Source: Thiotrichales bacterium (GTDB taxonomy: Bacteria > Pseudomonadota > Gammaproteobacteria > Beggiatoales > Beggiatoaceae). Taken from it: a stretch of 53,513 nucleotides of DNA. This document shows positions 9,401-17,356 of the stretch, piece by piece; the stretch's first letter is position 1, and each line of letters starts with the position of its first letter. The translations under genes and the position numbers were made by a program. The stretch lies in the NCBI GenBank assembly GCA_016744475.1, contig JADGEH010000026.1:1-53513 (forward strand), read 5' to 3'. Below the pieces are notes generated by a model that was not told where the DNA came from, made no database searches, and saw only the letters and a list, made by a program, of their open reading frames with translations.

Positions 9401-10058
9401 TCGCAGCTTAAGCGAGGAGGGGCGATGCTTTTTTATCCTTGCGGGCTTTTGGGATTTGTACGCCGCGTCGGTGTTGGATTATCACTCGCCGCTGAAAAAT
9501 TTCGGCGAGTCGCTGACCATTGGCGCGTTAGAAGCTGAGGCTTGCCGCCAACTGGCGATTGAACCGATGGCGAATTTGGGTTTGCATTATGCCGACAGCA
9601 CGTTGGTGGATCGTTTGTTGGAAAAAACCGGGCAGCGGGCGAATTTGATTGCGATTGTATGTAATGAAATGCTGAAAAAAGTCCGCGCTGAGCAGCGGAT
9701 TTTGACCGCATCGGCCTTAGAGCAGGCGCTAGACAGCGATGCGCTGCGTGATTCGCTGCAAGATTGGGCGACTTTGAGCAGCAGCGGTGAAGATAGCGAT
9801 CATCGTTTAGACCGCTTGCTGGTGTATGCGACGATTGAAATGGGTGAGTTTGATATGAAAAGCGCGATGGAGGCGCTCAATGCCGCAGGCGTGGAATACC
9901 GCGTTGAAGCGTTGAAGAAATCGCTGGCTCGCTTGGTGTTGGCGTTTGTGTTGGAACGCGCAGGCAAAGGGCGTTATCGCTATCATGTGCCGCTGTTGAA
10001 GGATTTTATTTTAGAAGATGATGTGCGCAGTGTGTTAGCGCATGAGGCGGGGGTTTAA
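6489..10058 (+). CDS. transmembrane WD40-CARDB-STAND NTPase receptor
   Basis: A 1189-residue protein whose domain order is unusual. Residues 40-56 (IWLPFLFLLLLPALSLAA) look like a signal peptide. Residues about 75-362 form seven WD40 repeats, one seven-bladed propeller, and six of them are near-identical 41-42-residue units. Residues about 410-625 look like two CARDB/Ig-like beta domains (FQLKVHNVGQQPVYWVKL; LLVSLHNEGKQALNDS). A hydrophobic helix at about 642-660 is followed by Arg/His (YYLRLFRH), predicting a cytoplasmic C-terminus. Then comes an NTPase: FFGR at its start, Walker A GGRQVGKSS at about 890 and Walker B VVLIDEAD at about 948, followed by helical and winged-helix-like segments. 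Topology therefore places the WD40 sensor in the periplasm and the NTPase inside. The listed start is TTG; ATG at 6498 or later is possible and no strong ribosome-binding site decides it. Confidence 0.8.
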   Translation: MNGMKNMCGIDLGQFINRMALPKMLPWTVWIAPRWDFAQIWLPFLFLLLLPALSLAAPPLPDTYFDSEQQLLEALQFNSQPIYAVAFSVDGRRVAMAKDQRIHIFDTRTGNKLHILQGHHREVISIAFAADGKRLLSGSWDNTVRLWDTDSGSLLHTLRGHENRVTSVAFAIDGKQLLSGSSDNTLRLWDTDTGNLLRTLQGHEDSVISVAFATDGKRLLSGSRDQTLRLWDADSGNLLHTLQGGQVITSVAFAVDGKRLLSGSSDGILQLWDADNGSLLHTLQGHEEWVSSVAFVADGKQLLSGSWDNTLRLWDADSGSLLHTLQGHKDWVTSVALAADDKRLLSVSDDGTIREWDALTGQALSVRLGTWVGWEGAKAEKNYWVYCDLTTLGCHRRDDGSLLNADLPPQATTRLLLELPDDLQAAQDETTNFQLKVHNVGQQPVYWVKLRLAAQQERPLTCPGQKILPDSSFVINTPNTVLSLASGKSSEIPIELTAQTCFEQPQAGIFNLALEVVAHNAPTQIIHTSLHIDLPQLLSPVPVSFQKETRTLLVSLHNEGKQALNDSQIQLLLNNHPIGDPILSKQLAANATRDFSFIAPKAMKLNKNSRVTLYIRKTTAPIHAWYLRDLLIDWRPFMYPHEIVLLLLGVLMLAVLAYYLRLFRHPLVLELSAEPVALLHVPFEDLPRARRYLHNTRRLDTVLSNSGVPDKFLQKAEQFEAMEAMVRADLLARRWGADVVALPVLAQEGIALFSFTLPATFPLNLDTLLLYFPPPDAAQAEIEGCLNRLTSTEKILILSLDTVQQTALRPLGIDPATLWIVPDNRDITALLISPQPVQVLVSLLASQLKVAQLSPYQTRSGVNKDLIFFGRSQLLSHILHREAGNYLLCGGRQVGKSSILKRLHRYYQDRPEVDCHYLLLSGADFWSKWQGEQAGDLAAVSSGQRRVVLIDEADLFIRAEAQNDYPTLQVFRSLSEEGRCFFILAGFWDLYAASVLDYHSPLKNFGESLTIGALEAEACRQLAIEPMANLGLHYADSTLVDRLLEKTGQRANLIAIVCNEMLKKVRAEQRILTASALEQALDSDALRDSLQDWATLSSSGEDSDHRLDRLLVYATIEMGEFDMKSAMEALNAAGVEYRVEALKKSLARLVLAFVLERAGKGRYRYHVPLLKDFILEDDVRSVLAHEAGV

Positions 10059-10062
10059 TTTA

Positions 10063-10099
10063 GAGCCTATACGAAAACGGGATAATCGGCTGCAAACCC
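10063..10099. repeat. MITE family A, left-end fragment
   Basis: GAGCCTATACGAA followed by AACGGGATAATCGGCTGC, preceded by TTA (10060-10062), matches the outer 37 bases of family A. It begins four bases after the stop codon of the receptor gene. The rest of the element is missing. The following 83 bases up to the nadK stop show nothing else. Confidence 0.65.
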
Positions 10100-10182
10100 T
10101 GTCATGCAGCGATGGCTCACTGTCGTAAAAATCACCTGAGCACGCTGGCAAGAATCCTGATTGAATTGGGAGCAAGCCTCGT

Positions 10183-11049
10183 TTATGGCTCGCGCCACCA
10201 GTGCAACTTATCGCGCAAAGTGGCGTAATAATCATACCCAGGCGGGTGGATGAGTTGCACATGGCGATTTTTTTTCACCACCACGCGATCTCCGGGCTGC
10301 AAGCGTTGGCAAGGTACTGCGTCTCCCGTTAATTGTGCATCCATGTTTTGTTCTAAACATATCGTCACTTCAATTTCACTGTCACCACTCACCACCATGG
10401 GTGGGTTGCTTAAGGTATGCGGGAAAATAGATAACAAAGCGAGAGCATTGAGAGAGGGATGTAGAATCGGGCCACCACCGGATAAGCAATAAGCCGTTGA
10501 ACCCGTTGGGGTGGCAATCAATAAACCATCTGAACGCTGCGAACCCAGCAAATGCCCGTCAATAGCCGTGTTAAAACAAAACATGTGGGGGGTGTTCCAC
10601 TTTTGCAGCACGATGTCATTTAATGCATCGCATTGATTGAGCAGTTGTTCGCCGCGATAAGCACTGGCGTGCAGTAAAAAGCGGTGTTCCTGAATGTATT
10701 CCCCAGATAATATTTTATCTAATTGAACTTCAATATCATCAGGGTGAAGGTCGGTGAGAAAGCCTAAGCGCCCTAAATTCACGCCTAATAAACGCACGTT
10801 GTATTCAGATAATTGCCGTGCGGCTTGTAGAAAAGTGCCGTCGCCACCAATGATGATCACGAGATCGCAACATAAACCCAGTTGTGCAATATTAGCGACG
10901 GGCAGCCCATGCTTGGGCAGCGCTTCGACACTGTTCTCTGCCAATAACATCGGCAAACGACGGTGGCGAAGAAGGTTGATCACTATTTGCAGGGTATGGC
11001 TGGCCCCGGCATGTTGACGCTTAGCAATAAGTCCAATTTGCTCAAACAA
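10183..11049 (-). CDS. nadK: NAD kinase
   Basis: NAD kinase phosphorylates NAD to NADP in the cytoplasm, the only route to NADP. The 288-residue protein has the family's GGDGTFL motif (residues about 68-74), the NDIVLQK variant of the NE/D motif, and the glycine-rich SDGLLIATPTGSTAY with SGGGPILHP, as in other proteobacterial NadK of about 290 residues. The start is a TTG with AGGA nine bases before it; no better in-frame ATG precedes it. It is divergent from hrcA, a neighbourhood common in Gammaproteobacteria. A 34-base sequence conserved with the cbpA upstream region lies 82 bases upstream. Confidence 0.95.
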   Translation of the reverse strand: MFEQIGLIAKRQHAGASHTLQIVINLLRHRRLPMLLAENSVEALPKHGLPVANIAQLGLCCDLVIIIGGDGTFLQAARQLSEYNVRLLGVNLGRLGFLTDLHPDDIEVQLDKILSGEYIQEHRFLLHASAYRGEQLLNQCDALNDIVLQKWNTPHMFCFNTAIDGHLLGSQRSDGLLIATPTGSTAYCLSGGGPILHPSLNALALLSIFPHTLSNPPMVVSGDSEIEVTICLEQNMDAQLTGDAVPCQRLQPGDRVVVKKNRHVQLIHPPGYDYYATLRDKLHWWREP

Positions 11050-11130
11050 TTGAGAAATCCTGTAAAAGTTTGTAAATTCGCTGGGTTTGCAGGAAAATCG
11101 AGTTAAATTTCACCTTAAGAAGTGCTCTGG

Positions 11131-11164
11131 TCAATATAAATCGACAGCGATCAAGCTGACTTGA
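11131..11164 (-). promoter_or_regulatory. 34-bp motif shared with cbpA upstream region
   Basis: This stretch matches 21367-21400 at 29 of 34 positions (TCAATATAAA-CGAC-GCG-TCAAG-TGA-TTGA). Both copies have the same orientation relative to the minus-strand gene that follows (nadK here, the cbpA-type gene there). It may be a promoter or operator shared by chaperone-linked genes, or a small repeat. No canonical sigma-70 or sigma-32 spacing could be fitted. Confidence 0.35.
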
Positions 11165-11260
11165 GCCTCTTAGGCTAGGATTTTCTTTAAATAGTATGAC
11201 TATTCGCCTCGAATCTTGAAATAATCAGGCTCAAATCAGTTTAACCTCGCTACGACTTCT
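11161..11260. repeat. core-like MITE remnant
   Basis: This stretch contains TAGTATGACTATTCGCCTC, nearly the same as the centre of family B (TAGAATGACTATTCGCCTC), and CGCTACGACTT. A TTGAGCC...GGCTCAA pair lies at 11161-11167 and 11228-11234. It appears to be a decayed member of the A/B/D/F superfamily with its own ends. Confidence 0.4.
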
Positions 11261-11265
11261 ATTTA

Positions 11266-11425
11266 GACGGCTGGCAAGGGGGCTTTATCGGCTGCTAGGG
11301 CGTGGGTTTTGGACTGATGTTCCGCTTTTTTTCAAAGAGATAGAATCACTCTTCTCCTCAAAAAACCGAAAAATCACCGACTAAACCACCGCTTTTCGCT
11401 ACGATGCTGCTCCCTGTCTTCCGTC
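11266..11425. repeat. MITE family F
   Basis: A 160-base element with ends GACGGCTGGCAAGGGGGC and GCTCCCTGTCTTCCGTC (inverted, imperfect), flanked by TA on both sides (11264-11265 and 11426-11427). The interior has the shared core words (CTCAAAAAACCGAAAA, CGCTTTTCGCTACGATG). It lies 46 bases before hrcA and so occupies most of the nadK-hrcA intergenic region. Confidence 0.6.
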
Positions 11426-11471
11426 TATTAACCCGATAGCTTCTGAGTGACCACCCCTTGGGTATCCAGGC

Positions 11472-12545
11472 ATGACAAAAGTTTCTTCAGCAGCGGATAG
11501 GCCGCGGCTAGATACCGCACTAAACATACGCGCTCAACAATTATTAAAACATTTGGTCTCGCGCTATATTCGAGACGGGCAGCCCGTGGGTTCTCGCACC
11601 TTATCCAAAGATGCAGAATTAGCCTTAAGCCCCGCCACGATTCGCAATGTCATGTCTGATTTAGAAGACATGGGTTTGCTCATTTCTCCGCATACTTCCG
11701 CAGGGCGTATCCCCACTGCACGCGGCTATCGTGTGTTTGTCGATAGCTTGTTACAGATTCAACCACTGGAAATGGCGGATACTTTACGCCTACGCCAGCA
11801 ATTACTCGAAAGCACCGACTATAACAAGCAGAACCTGCTCCAACAAGCCTCTGATTTATTATCAGAAATCACGCACTTAGCGGGTGTGGTCATGTTGCCC
11901 AAACACACTAGCAACATGTTGCGCCACGTTGAATTCTTGCCGTTATCAGAGCAACGTCTGCTGGTCATCATGGTCATCAACGCCCAAGAGGTACACAACT
12001 GTATCATCCACACTAGCCGTGAGTACACACCCAGCGAGCTACAACAAGCCGCAAATTATCTCAATCAAGCCTTTGCGGGCAAAAACATCCAAAGTGTGCG
12101 AGCGGATTTATTACACGATATGGAGCAAGCTCGCACAGACATGAATCAAATGATGCAATTTGCCATTGAAGTGGCGGATAAAGTCTTTGAGGCGCAAGGT
12201 GGCAGCGATTACGTCATGAGCGGACAGACGCATTTAATGGAAGTGGCGGAATTATCGAATATTGATAAATTACGCCATTTGTTTGAAGCGTTTAACCGCA
12301 AACGCGATATTTTGCATTTATTGGATCAAGCGCTGAATGCTGACGGCGTGCAATTATTCATTGGCGAAGAATCCGGCTATGAAATCCTGGATGCTTGCAG
12401 CGTCGTCACCGCGCCTTATGAAGTGGAAGGCGAAGTGGTGGGCGTGTTAGGCGTGATAGGCCCGACCCGCATGGCTTACGAGCGCGTGATCCCGATTGTG
12501 GACATGACCGCCCGTCTGGTGGGTGCGGCTTTGAAAAACGAATAA
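11472..12545 (+). CDS. hrcA: heat-inducible transcription repressor HrcA
   Basis: HrcA represses heat-shock operons by binding the CIRCE operator. The 357-residue protein has the N-terminal winged helix (ARAQQLLKHLVSRYIRDGQPVGS-type, RTLSKDAELALSPATIRNVMSDLEDMGLL) with the family signature SPHTSAGRIPTARGYRVFVD at about 77-96. The GAF-like middle and the C-terminal GEESGYEILDACSVVTAPYEVEGEVVGVLGVIGPTRM follow. Length is typical. No CIRCE element (TTAGCACTC-N9-GAGTGCTAA) was found in this window, so its targets (for example grpE-dnaK or groES-groEL) must lie elsewhere. The ATG start has only a weak ribosome-binding site. Confidence 0.95.
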   Translation: MTKVSSAADRPRLDTALNIRAQQLLKHLVSRYIRDGQPVGSRTLSKDAELALSPATIRNVMSDLEDMGLLISPHTSAGRIPTARGYRVFVDSLLQIQPLEMADTLRLRQQLLESTDYNKQNLLQQASDLLSEITHLAGVVMLPKHTSNMLRHVEFLPLSEQRLLVIMVINAQEVHNCIIHTSREYTPSELQQAANYLNQAFAGKNIQSVRADLLHDMEQARTDMNQMMQFAIEVADKVFEAQGGSDYVMSGQTHLMEVAELSNIDKLRHLFEAFNRKRDILHLLDQALNADGVQLFIGEESGYEILDACSVVTAPYEVEGEVVGVLGVIGPTRMAYERVIPIVDMTARLVGAALKNE

Positions 12546-12709
12546 ATGAGGGTCTCTTTGTCCTCATTCATTCCTCTTCCTCCCCCAGCTGATTGAATTA
12601 CATTATCAAAACATAAATATTTTTCGCTTGTCAGTTGGCTAAAAAGCGTTACCCTCTCTCAGTTTGCCTTTATACAGTGCTCCCCCCATTCATAGACTAA
12701 GGAAATATC

Positions 12710-15040
12710 ATGGCTCAAAAAGCAGATTTAGAAGCCCGCGAATCCGCCTGTAGTAGTGCGGAAGAATTCGCCCAGTTAGCCGCTGAAGCATTAGCGGACC
12801 CGGCTGATAATGACTATGCCAAAGAACTTCTCGGCAAGGCCGAAATGCAATGCCAATTCCCGATTGATTATGTGAAAACGGCGGAAGGCTTTGTCGCGTT
12901 AGGCGACACGGATTACGCTAAAGATTTGTATGAACAAGCTGAAGAAGCGTGCTTTGAAGGTCATGAATTTGGTGAAGTGGGCTTTAGCGTGGCTAAGCAT
13001 TTAGGCGATAAAGAAAAAGGTAAAGAACTGCTGGATAAAGCCGCTGATGAAGCGAAAGAAGTGGCTGATTTTCTGAAATTGGCACAATACGCTGAGCAAG
13101 GTTTAGGCGATAGCGAAATGGCGAAAACTTATTTTGCCAAGGTCGAAGAACAATGCAAAACCATTGATGATTTCAAAACGCTGGCGAAAGGTATCGCGGC
13201 TGATGATGTGGACAGCGCTAAAACCTTGTACCAAAAAGCGGAACGTTTTTGTGATGATGTACCTGCCACGGTCAATTATGCGCAAGGGGCGATGGACATT
13301 TTTGATGACAAAGAATGGGCGGGCAAAATTTTGGGCGATGCGGAAACGGATTGCCAATTTCCACAAGATTTTGTGGATTTAGCCGCAGGATTTAAAAGCC
13401 AGTTAGGCGATACCGATAAAGTCGGTGAATTGCTGGAACAAGGTGCTGATTTCGCCATGTCCGGTGAAGAACATTTAGCCTTGGCTAAAGGCTATTGGGA
13501 CTTGCTGCAAGATAAAGAAAAAGCCGCTGAGTCTTATCAAAAAGTGGTAGATGATCAAAATGATCGTGAAAAACTGCTAGAACTGGCTAAAACCATTGCG
13601 ACCGATGTCGGCGATAAAGAGATTGCCAAAAAAGCCTACGCTAAAGTAGAAAGCAAAACCGCCAGTGCCATGGATTTGGGCAAGCTCGCACAAGCGGTGT
13701 GTGATGACTTGGATGACAAAGAATATGCTTCTGAGATTTATGGTCGTGCGGAAGAAAAACTCAAAGGTGCGAATGATTTAATCAATTTATCCGGCGAAGT
13801 GTTGAAAAACCTGGACGATAAAGATCGCGCTGCGGGTTTGTATCAAAAAGCCTTGGCGGCTACCAATGATTTTGGCGGTTGCGCTAAATTGCTCAACGTG
13901 GTTCAAGATAAACTCCCTGATAATAAAGATTTGGCGCGTAGCATCATCACCCAAGCCGAATCTTCCGCCGAAGCCACACCTGAATATCTGGAATTAGCAG
14001 ATAAAAGTGTGATTGTGCTGGATGATAAAGACATGGCTAAAGCGCAATTACACATCGCTGAAGAACGTGTCACCAGCTTGGACGAAATGCGTAAATTGGC
14101 TAAAGCGGTAGAAAAACACTTTGGTGATGACGCAGAGTGGAAAACTCAGGTGGCAGAAAAGCTGGAAAAACGCGAAGCCAATCAAGCCAAATATTCTGAA
14201 TTCCAAGATCGTGAAAATGCCTGCACCAACAATGCACAATTTCTCAATCTCGTCGATCAAGTCATGGAAGAGTTGGAAGACAAATTCTATGCTCGCAAAC
14301 TGCTGACTGCCGCCGAAAAAACCTTAGAAAGCCAAACGTTTAACTTAAACAATTCGATGGCTTTAGGCTTATCGGTTGATCGTCATTTACAAGATAGCGA
14401 TTGGGTGAAGCGTATTTTTGATGCGTGTGCAGAAAAATGCCAAACCTTTGCTTGTATGCGCAATGTGGGACAAGGCACCGCCTCGCTGACAGACAAGGCT
14501 TTAGGCCAGTCTTTAGCGAAAAGCTATTATGGTGATTTTGAAGCTAAAGTGGATGGAGCCGAGAGCAAATCCACTTATGATTACAGCAAGTTAGTCACCG
14601 CAGTCAGCGAAGATTTAGGCGATGCGGGTTGGGCTAAACAGTTGCTCAGCAAAGCCGCTGCACAAAACGGCGATCATTTTGCTTTGGCACATTTAGCTCA
14701 ATTGGCGAATAGCTTGGGCGACAGCAGCACCGCAGAAAGCTTGTTTAACCAAAGTGCCGCTGCCTGTAAAAACCCTAGCCAATTCATTCAATTAGGTCAA
14801 CGCTTACGCACTTACAATTTAGCGGGCAATCAATTAAAAGCACTGTATGGTCAAGGTTTGGGACAATTCGAAGCGGCCCGCGATCAATTGCAACTGGCTG
14901 AAGGCATTATGGATGTGTTTAATGATAAAGCTTGGGCGACTGAAGTGTATGCACAAATGGCTGATAAATTCAGCAGCGAAGAAGATAAAGCGCTGTATCA
15001 AGCCAGCCTTTCACACAATGTAGAACGCACGTTCTTCTAA
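12710..15040 (+). CDS. acidic 34-residue helical-repeat protein
   Basis: A 776-residue, strongly acidic cytoplasmic protein (no signal peptide or membrane segment) built almost entirely of about 19-20 tandem helical repeats of about 34 residues. The consensus is roughly LxDKxxAxxLYxKAExxxxxxxDFxxLAxxV, for example LGDTDYAKDLYEQAEE and LDDKDRAAGLYQKALA. Repeat length and the A..LY..A spacing resemble TPRs, so a right-handed superhelix acting as a protein-binding scaffold is likely. I do not recognise a specific family. AAGGA lies 6 bases before the ATG, a strong terminator follows, and the gene is flanked by unrelated genes, so it is probably monocistronic. Codons for Lys, Glu and Asp dominate. 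Function is unknown. Confidence 0.75.
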   Translation: MAQKADLEARESACSSAEEFAQLAAEALADPADNDYAKELLGKAEMQCQFPIDYVKTAEGFVALGDTDYAKDLYEQAEEACFEGHEFGEVGFSVAKHLGDKEKGKELLDKAADEAKEVADFLKLAQYAEQGLGDSEMAKTYFAKVEEQCKTIDDFKTLAKGIAADDVDSAKTLYQKAERFCDDVPATVNYAQGAMDIFDDKEWAGKILGDAETDCQFPQDFVDLAAGFKSQLGDTDKVGELLEQGADFAMSGEEHLALAKGYWDLLQDKEKAAESYQKVVDDQNDREKLLELAKTIATDVGDKEIAKKAYAKVESKTASAMDLGKLAQAVCDDLDDKEYASEIYGRAEEKLKGANDLINLSGEVLKNLDDKDRAAGLYQKALAATNDFGGCAKLLNVVQDKLPDNKDLARSIITQAESSAEATPEYLELADKSVIVLDDKDMAKAQLHIAEERVTSLDEMRKLAKAVEKHFGDDAEWKTQVAEKLEKREANQAKYSEFQDRENACTNNAQFLNLVDQVMEELEDKFYARKLLTAAEKTLESQTFNLNNSMALGLSVDRHLQDSDWVKRIFDACAEKCQTFACMRNVGQGTASLTDKALGQSLAKSYYGDFEAKVDGAESKSTYDYSKLVTAVSEDLGDAGWAKQLLSKAAAQNGDHFALAHLAQLANSLGDSSTAESLFNQSAAACKNPSQFIQLGQRLRTYNLAGNQLKALYGQGLGQFEAARDQLQLAEGIMDVFNDKAWATEVYAQMADKFSSEEDKALYQASLSHNVERTFF

Positions 15041-15064
15041 GTTTCTTTTTCTCTTTTAATCAAT

Positions 15065-15092
15065 AAAAAGCCCCCAAATGGGGGCTTTTTTA
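15065..15092 (+). terminator. Rho-independent terminator
   Basis: Stem AAAAAGCCCCC / GGGGGCTTTTT around a short AAAT loop, ending in a T-run. It lies 25 bases after the stop codon of the helical-repeat gene. Confidence 0.9.
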
Positions 15093-15160
15093 TTTGTGGG
15101 TGTTTGGGTTCACTGATGAATGATGCGTCATCCATAGGCGAAGTCAATCAGCATTATCCC

Positions 15161-16432
15161 TTAAACACTTGTTCCTGCTAGAAGATCATGTTCATCTGTT
15201 GATTGACTCAAGCTTTGTATTAATCGTTCCACCTGTGTACGCACCTCAATTTGAGGGGATTCTAAAGCTTGTGCGGTCAGTGCCGCAGACAATGCTTCTG
15301 GCATTCTTTGTTGTTGTTGCAAATCAATGGCGAGTTGGAAATGGGCTTGGGCTTCATTGGGTTCGAGTTGAATGGCTGTGCGGTGTCTTTCTTCGGCGCT
15401 ATCTAAATGGCCTTGTTGGCGCATTAAAGTGCCTTGATAAATCCACAGTAAAGCGACTTCAGGATGTAACGCTAGGGCGGCTTGTAGCACGTTAATCGCT
15501 TCGGGAATGCGGTCTTGTTGTTGTAAAAATTCGCTGTATTCCCAATGAGCCAGGAAACCAACACTCTGTGTTTCCGCTTCTATGGCGCGAAGATAATATA
15601 AATGCGCTCGTGAGTATTCTTTTTGTTGAGCAAATAAGCCCGCGTTACTTTGAAAGTCGTCCGTCCTTTCTACACGCTGTTGCCAGTCACGCAGCAGTAT
15701 TTTTTGTAAAGAGGCTTGAAAACCGGGTTCGCTGATGCGCGGTAGCCAGGCATCCATTTCTGCACAACGTCGTTCCATCTCCCAATTTGGGCGTGAAGGA
15801 CTGGGAAAACGCAGCATGGTAGGAGAAGGCTCAGAATGAAAACGAATACCCTCTTGATTTAACCATTGTCGCCACATGTGCAGATCGCTGAACGCATCAG
15901 GGGGGGAGGGCTGCCAACCATGAGGTAATTGTTGGTATGCTGCGAGTCGATGCCCCACACAACTAGGGCCGAAAAAATTCCACTGCATCATTAATAGACG
16001 TTGACGCACACTGCGTAAATTCAAATCCCCCGCCCAGCCATTGATATGCCCATTGGGATACACATCCATTTGCGTGGTATGCGCAAAATCAACCTGCTGT
16101 AACAGTGTGGCTAATGTGGCTAAATGCTCTGGTAGCCATAAATCGTCGTCACCCAGATAGCACACGATCTCGCCTTGTGCTTGCTGCAATGCGGCATGAC
16201 GGTGTTTTTCGCCATTCCCTTCACCTTTTGGATGAGGAAAATATCGAATGCGAGCATCTTGAGCGCAAAGGGTTTGCATGATCTCATCAGTCCGTGGCGG
16301 GGCACCATCGCCGACCACAAAGAGTTCAAAATCTTGCTCAGTTTGGCCTTGTACGCTGGCTATTGAGCGCAACAGGGTGTCGCAATGCTGGTAAGTAGGG
16401 ATCAGAACAGTGGCTAGTGGCATTTTAGTCAT
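15161..16432 (-). CDS. GT2 glycosyltransferase with C-terminal TPRs
   Basis: A 423-residue protein. Residues 5-230 form a family 2 glycosyltransferase domain: VLIPTYQHCDTLLRSIASV at the N-terminus, FVVGDG, and the metal/nucleotide motif GDDDLW (about 95-100). It would transfer a sugar from a nucleotide-sugar donor. Residues about 265-400 contain TPR repeats (AHLYYLRAIEAE; AINVLQAALALHPEVALLWIYQGTLMRQQGHLDSAEE), presumably for partner binding. It is the last gene of a three-gene minus-strand run with the oxidoreductase and RmlC-like genes. It starts 3 bases after the oxidoreductase stop with AAAGGA overlapping that stop, so it is cotranscribed. A role in surface polysaccharide or protein glycosylation is inferred; the acceptor is unknown. 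Confidence 0.85.
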   Translation of the reverse strand: MTKMPLATVLIPTYQHCDTLLRSIASVQGQTEQDFELFVVGDGAPPRTDEIMQTLCAQDARIRYFPHPKGEGNGEKHRHAALQQAQGEIVCYLGDDDLWLPEHLATLATLLQQVDFAHTTQMDVYPNGHINGWAGDLNLRSVRQRLLMMQWNFFGPSCVGHRLAAYQQLPHGWQPSPPDAFSDLHMWRQWLNQEGIRFHSEPSPTMLRFPSPSRPNWEMERRCAEMDAWLPRISEPGFQASLQKILLRDWQQRVERTDDFQSNAGLFAQQKEYSRAHLYYLRAIEAETQSVGFLAHWEYSEFLQQQDRIPEAINVLQAALALHPEVALLWIYQGTLMRQQGHLDSAEERHRTAIQLEPNEAQAHFQLAIDLQQQQRMPEALSAALTAQALESPQIEVRTQVERLIQSLSQSTDEHDLLAGTSV

Positions 16433-16435
16433 CCT

Positions 16436-17356
16436 TTAGAATTTCAAACCCGCCATTTGACGCAAACGGGCAATAGTTTCAACATTTAAAGCCCCTTCAT
16501 GAGCACTGCTCAAAGGGGGGTTTCCGCCTTGTAAATATTCCACAAAAGCGCGTAATTCTCGCAGCAGAGGAAATTCCGTAGACACTGAACGTTGCTCAAC
16601 ATCATGGACTTTATGCATGTCGTGCATGTTGGCTGTGTGTAGCAAAATATGATCGGCAAAAGGATCGAGCATAGCCGCGATACCTTTTTCAAACTGAATC
16701 TGCACCGAGCGCTCGCGGTGAAGGCGTTTAGCGGATATTTCGATCCATACAGGAATGTTCTGCCATGCGAGTTCAGCCCATAAACCACTGACTTCTGTAC
16801 CGCTATGTTCTAGCAAGGCTTGTTGAGGCTGTGGCATGTCGCCTAAAAGATGGAGCGCGATGCTTAAATCATGCGGCAATAAAATCCAAATAGGATCAAC
16901 ATCTTGATGGGGATGCCCCCAACCTAAACGTTTGATGTGCAGCGCTTCTACAGCACCTAGCTCTTGGCTATCCACTATGGCTCGCAGGGCTTCAATCCCT
17001 GGATGATAACGCCACTTTTCCATGACAAATAAATGCTCTGGAGCCGCATTAGCTAATTCCCGCGCAATTTGAGCATCTTCGGTGAGCGGTTTTTCTGTAA
17101 AAATAGGACGTTGACGCGGCAATAAGGCTTGAATCACTAGAGCATGAGACACGGTGGGTACCGCTACCACATAACCGTCTAAATCTTGCGGTAAGTCATT
17201 GATGGAACGGACGATTTTATGCGCTTTTTGGGCATTTTTTCGGCTGTTTTCGGTATTGGCGACCACCCAAGTCTGACAATTTAAGCTGTTGAGATCACGT
17301 AAAATGTGTTTACCCCAACGCCCGCAACCGACTAAACCGACTTGTAACGACTTCAT
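16436..17356 (-). CDS. Gfo/Idh/MocA family oxidoreductase
   Basis: A 306-residue NAD(P)-dependent sugar dehydrogenase/reductase-like protein. The N-terminal Rossmann fold begins VGLVGCGRWGKHILRDL (nucleotide-binding G-x-G-x-x-G), and the family's EKP motif (FTEKPLTE) is at about 91-98. The C-terminal beta-sheet domain starts near 120 with a YHPG motif. In nucleotide-sugar pathways such enzymes oxidise or reduce keto-sugars. Its overlap of 4 bases with the RmlC-like gene and the GT2 gene directly downstream suggest it modifies a sugar that the glycosyltransferase then uses. The exact substrate cannot be read from sequence. Confidence 0.88.
   Translation of the reverse strand: MKSLQVGLVGCGRWGKHILRDLNSLNCQTWVVANTENSRKNAQKAHKIVRSINDLPQDLDGYVVAVPTVSHALVIQALLPRQRPIFTEKPLTEDAQIARELANAAPEHLFVMEKWRYHPGIEALRAIVDSQELGAVEALHIKRLGWGHPHQDVDPIWILLPHDLSIALHLLGDMPQPQQALLEHSGTEVSGLWAELAWQNIPVWIEISAKRLHRERSVQIQFEKGIAAMLDPFADHILLHTANMHDMHKVHDVEQRSVSTEFPLLRELRAFVEYLQGGNPPLSSAHEGALNVETIARLRQMAGLKF

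Noticed and set aside
11050-11471. CIRCE operator upstream of hrcA
   Set aside because: No TTAGCACTC-N9-GAGTGCTAA or near match in the gap or elsewhere in the window.
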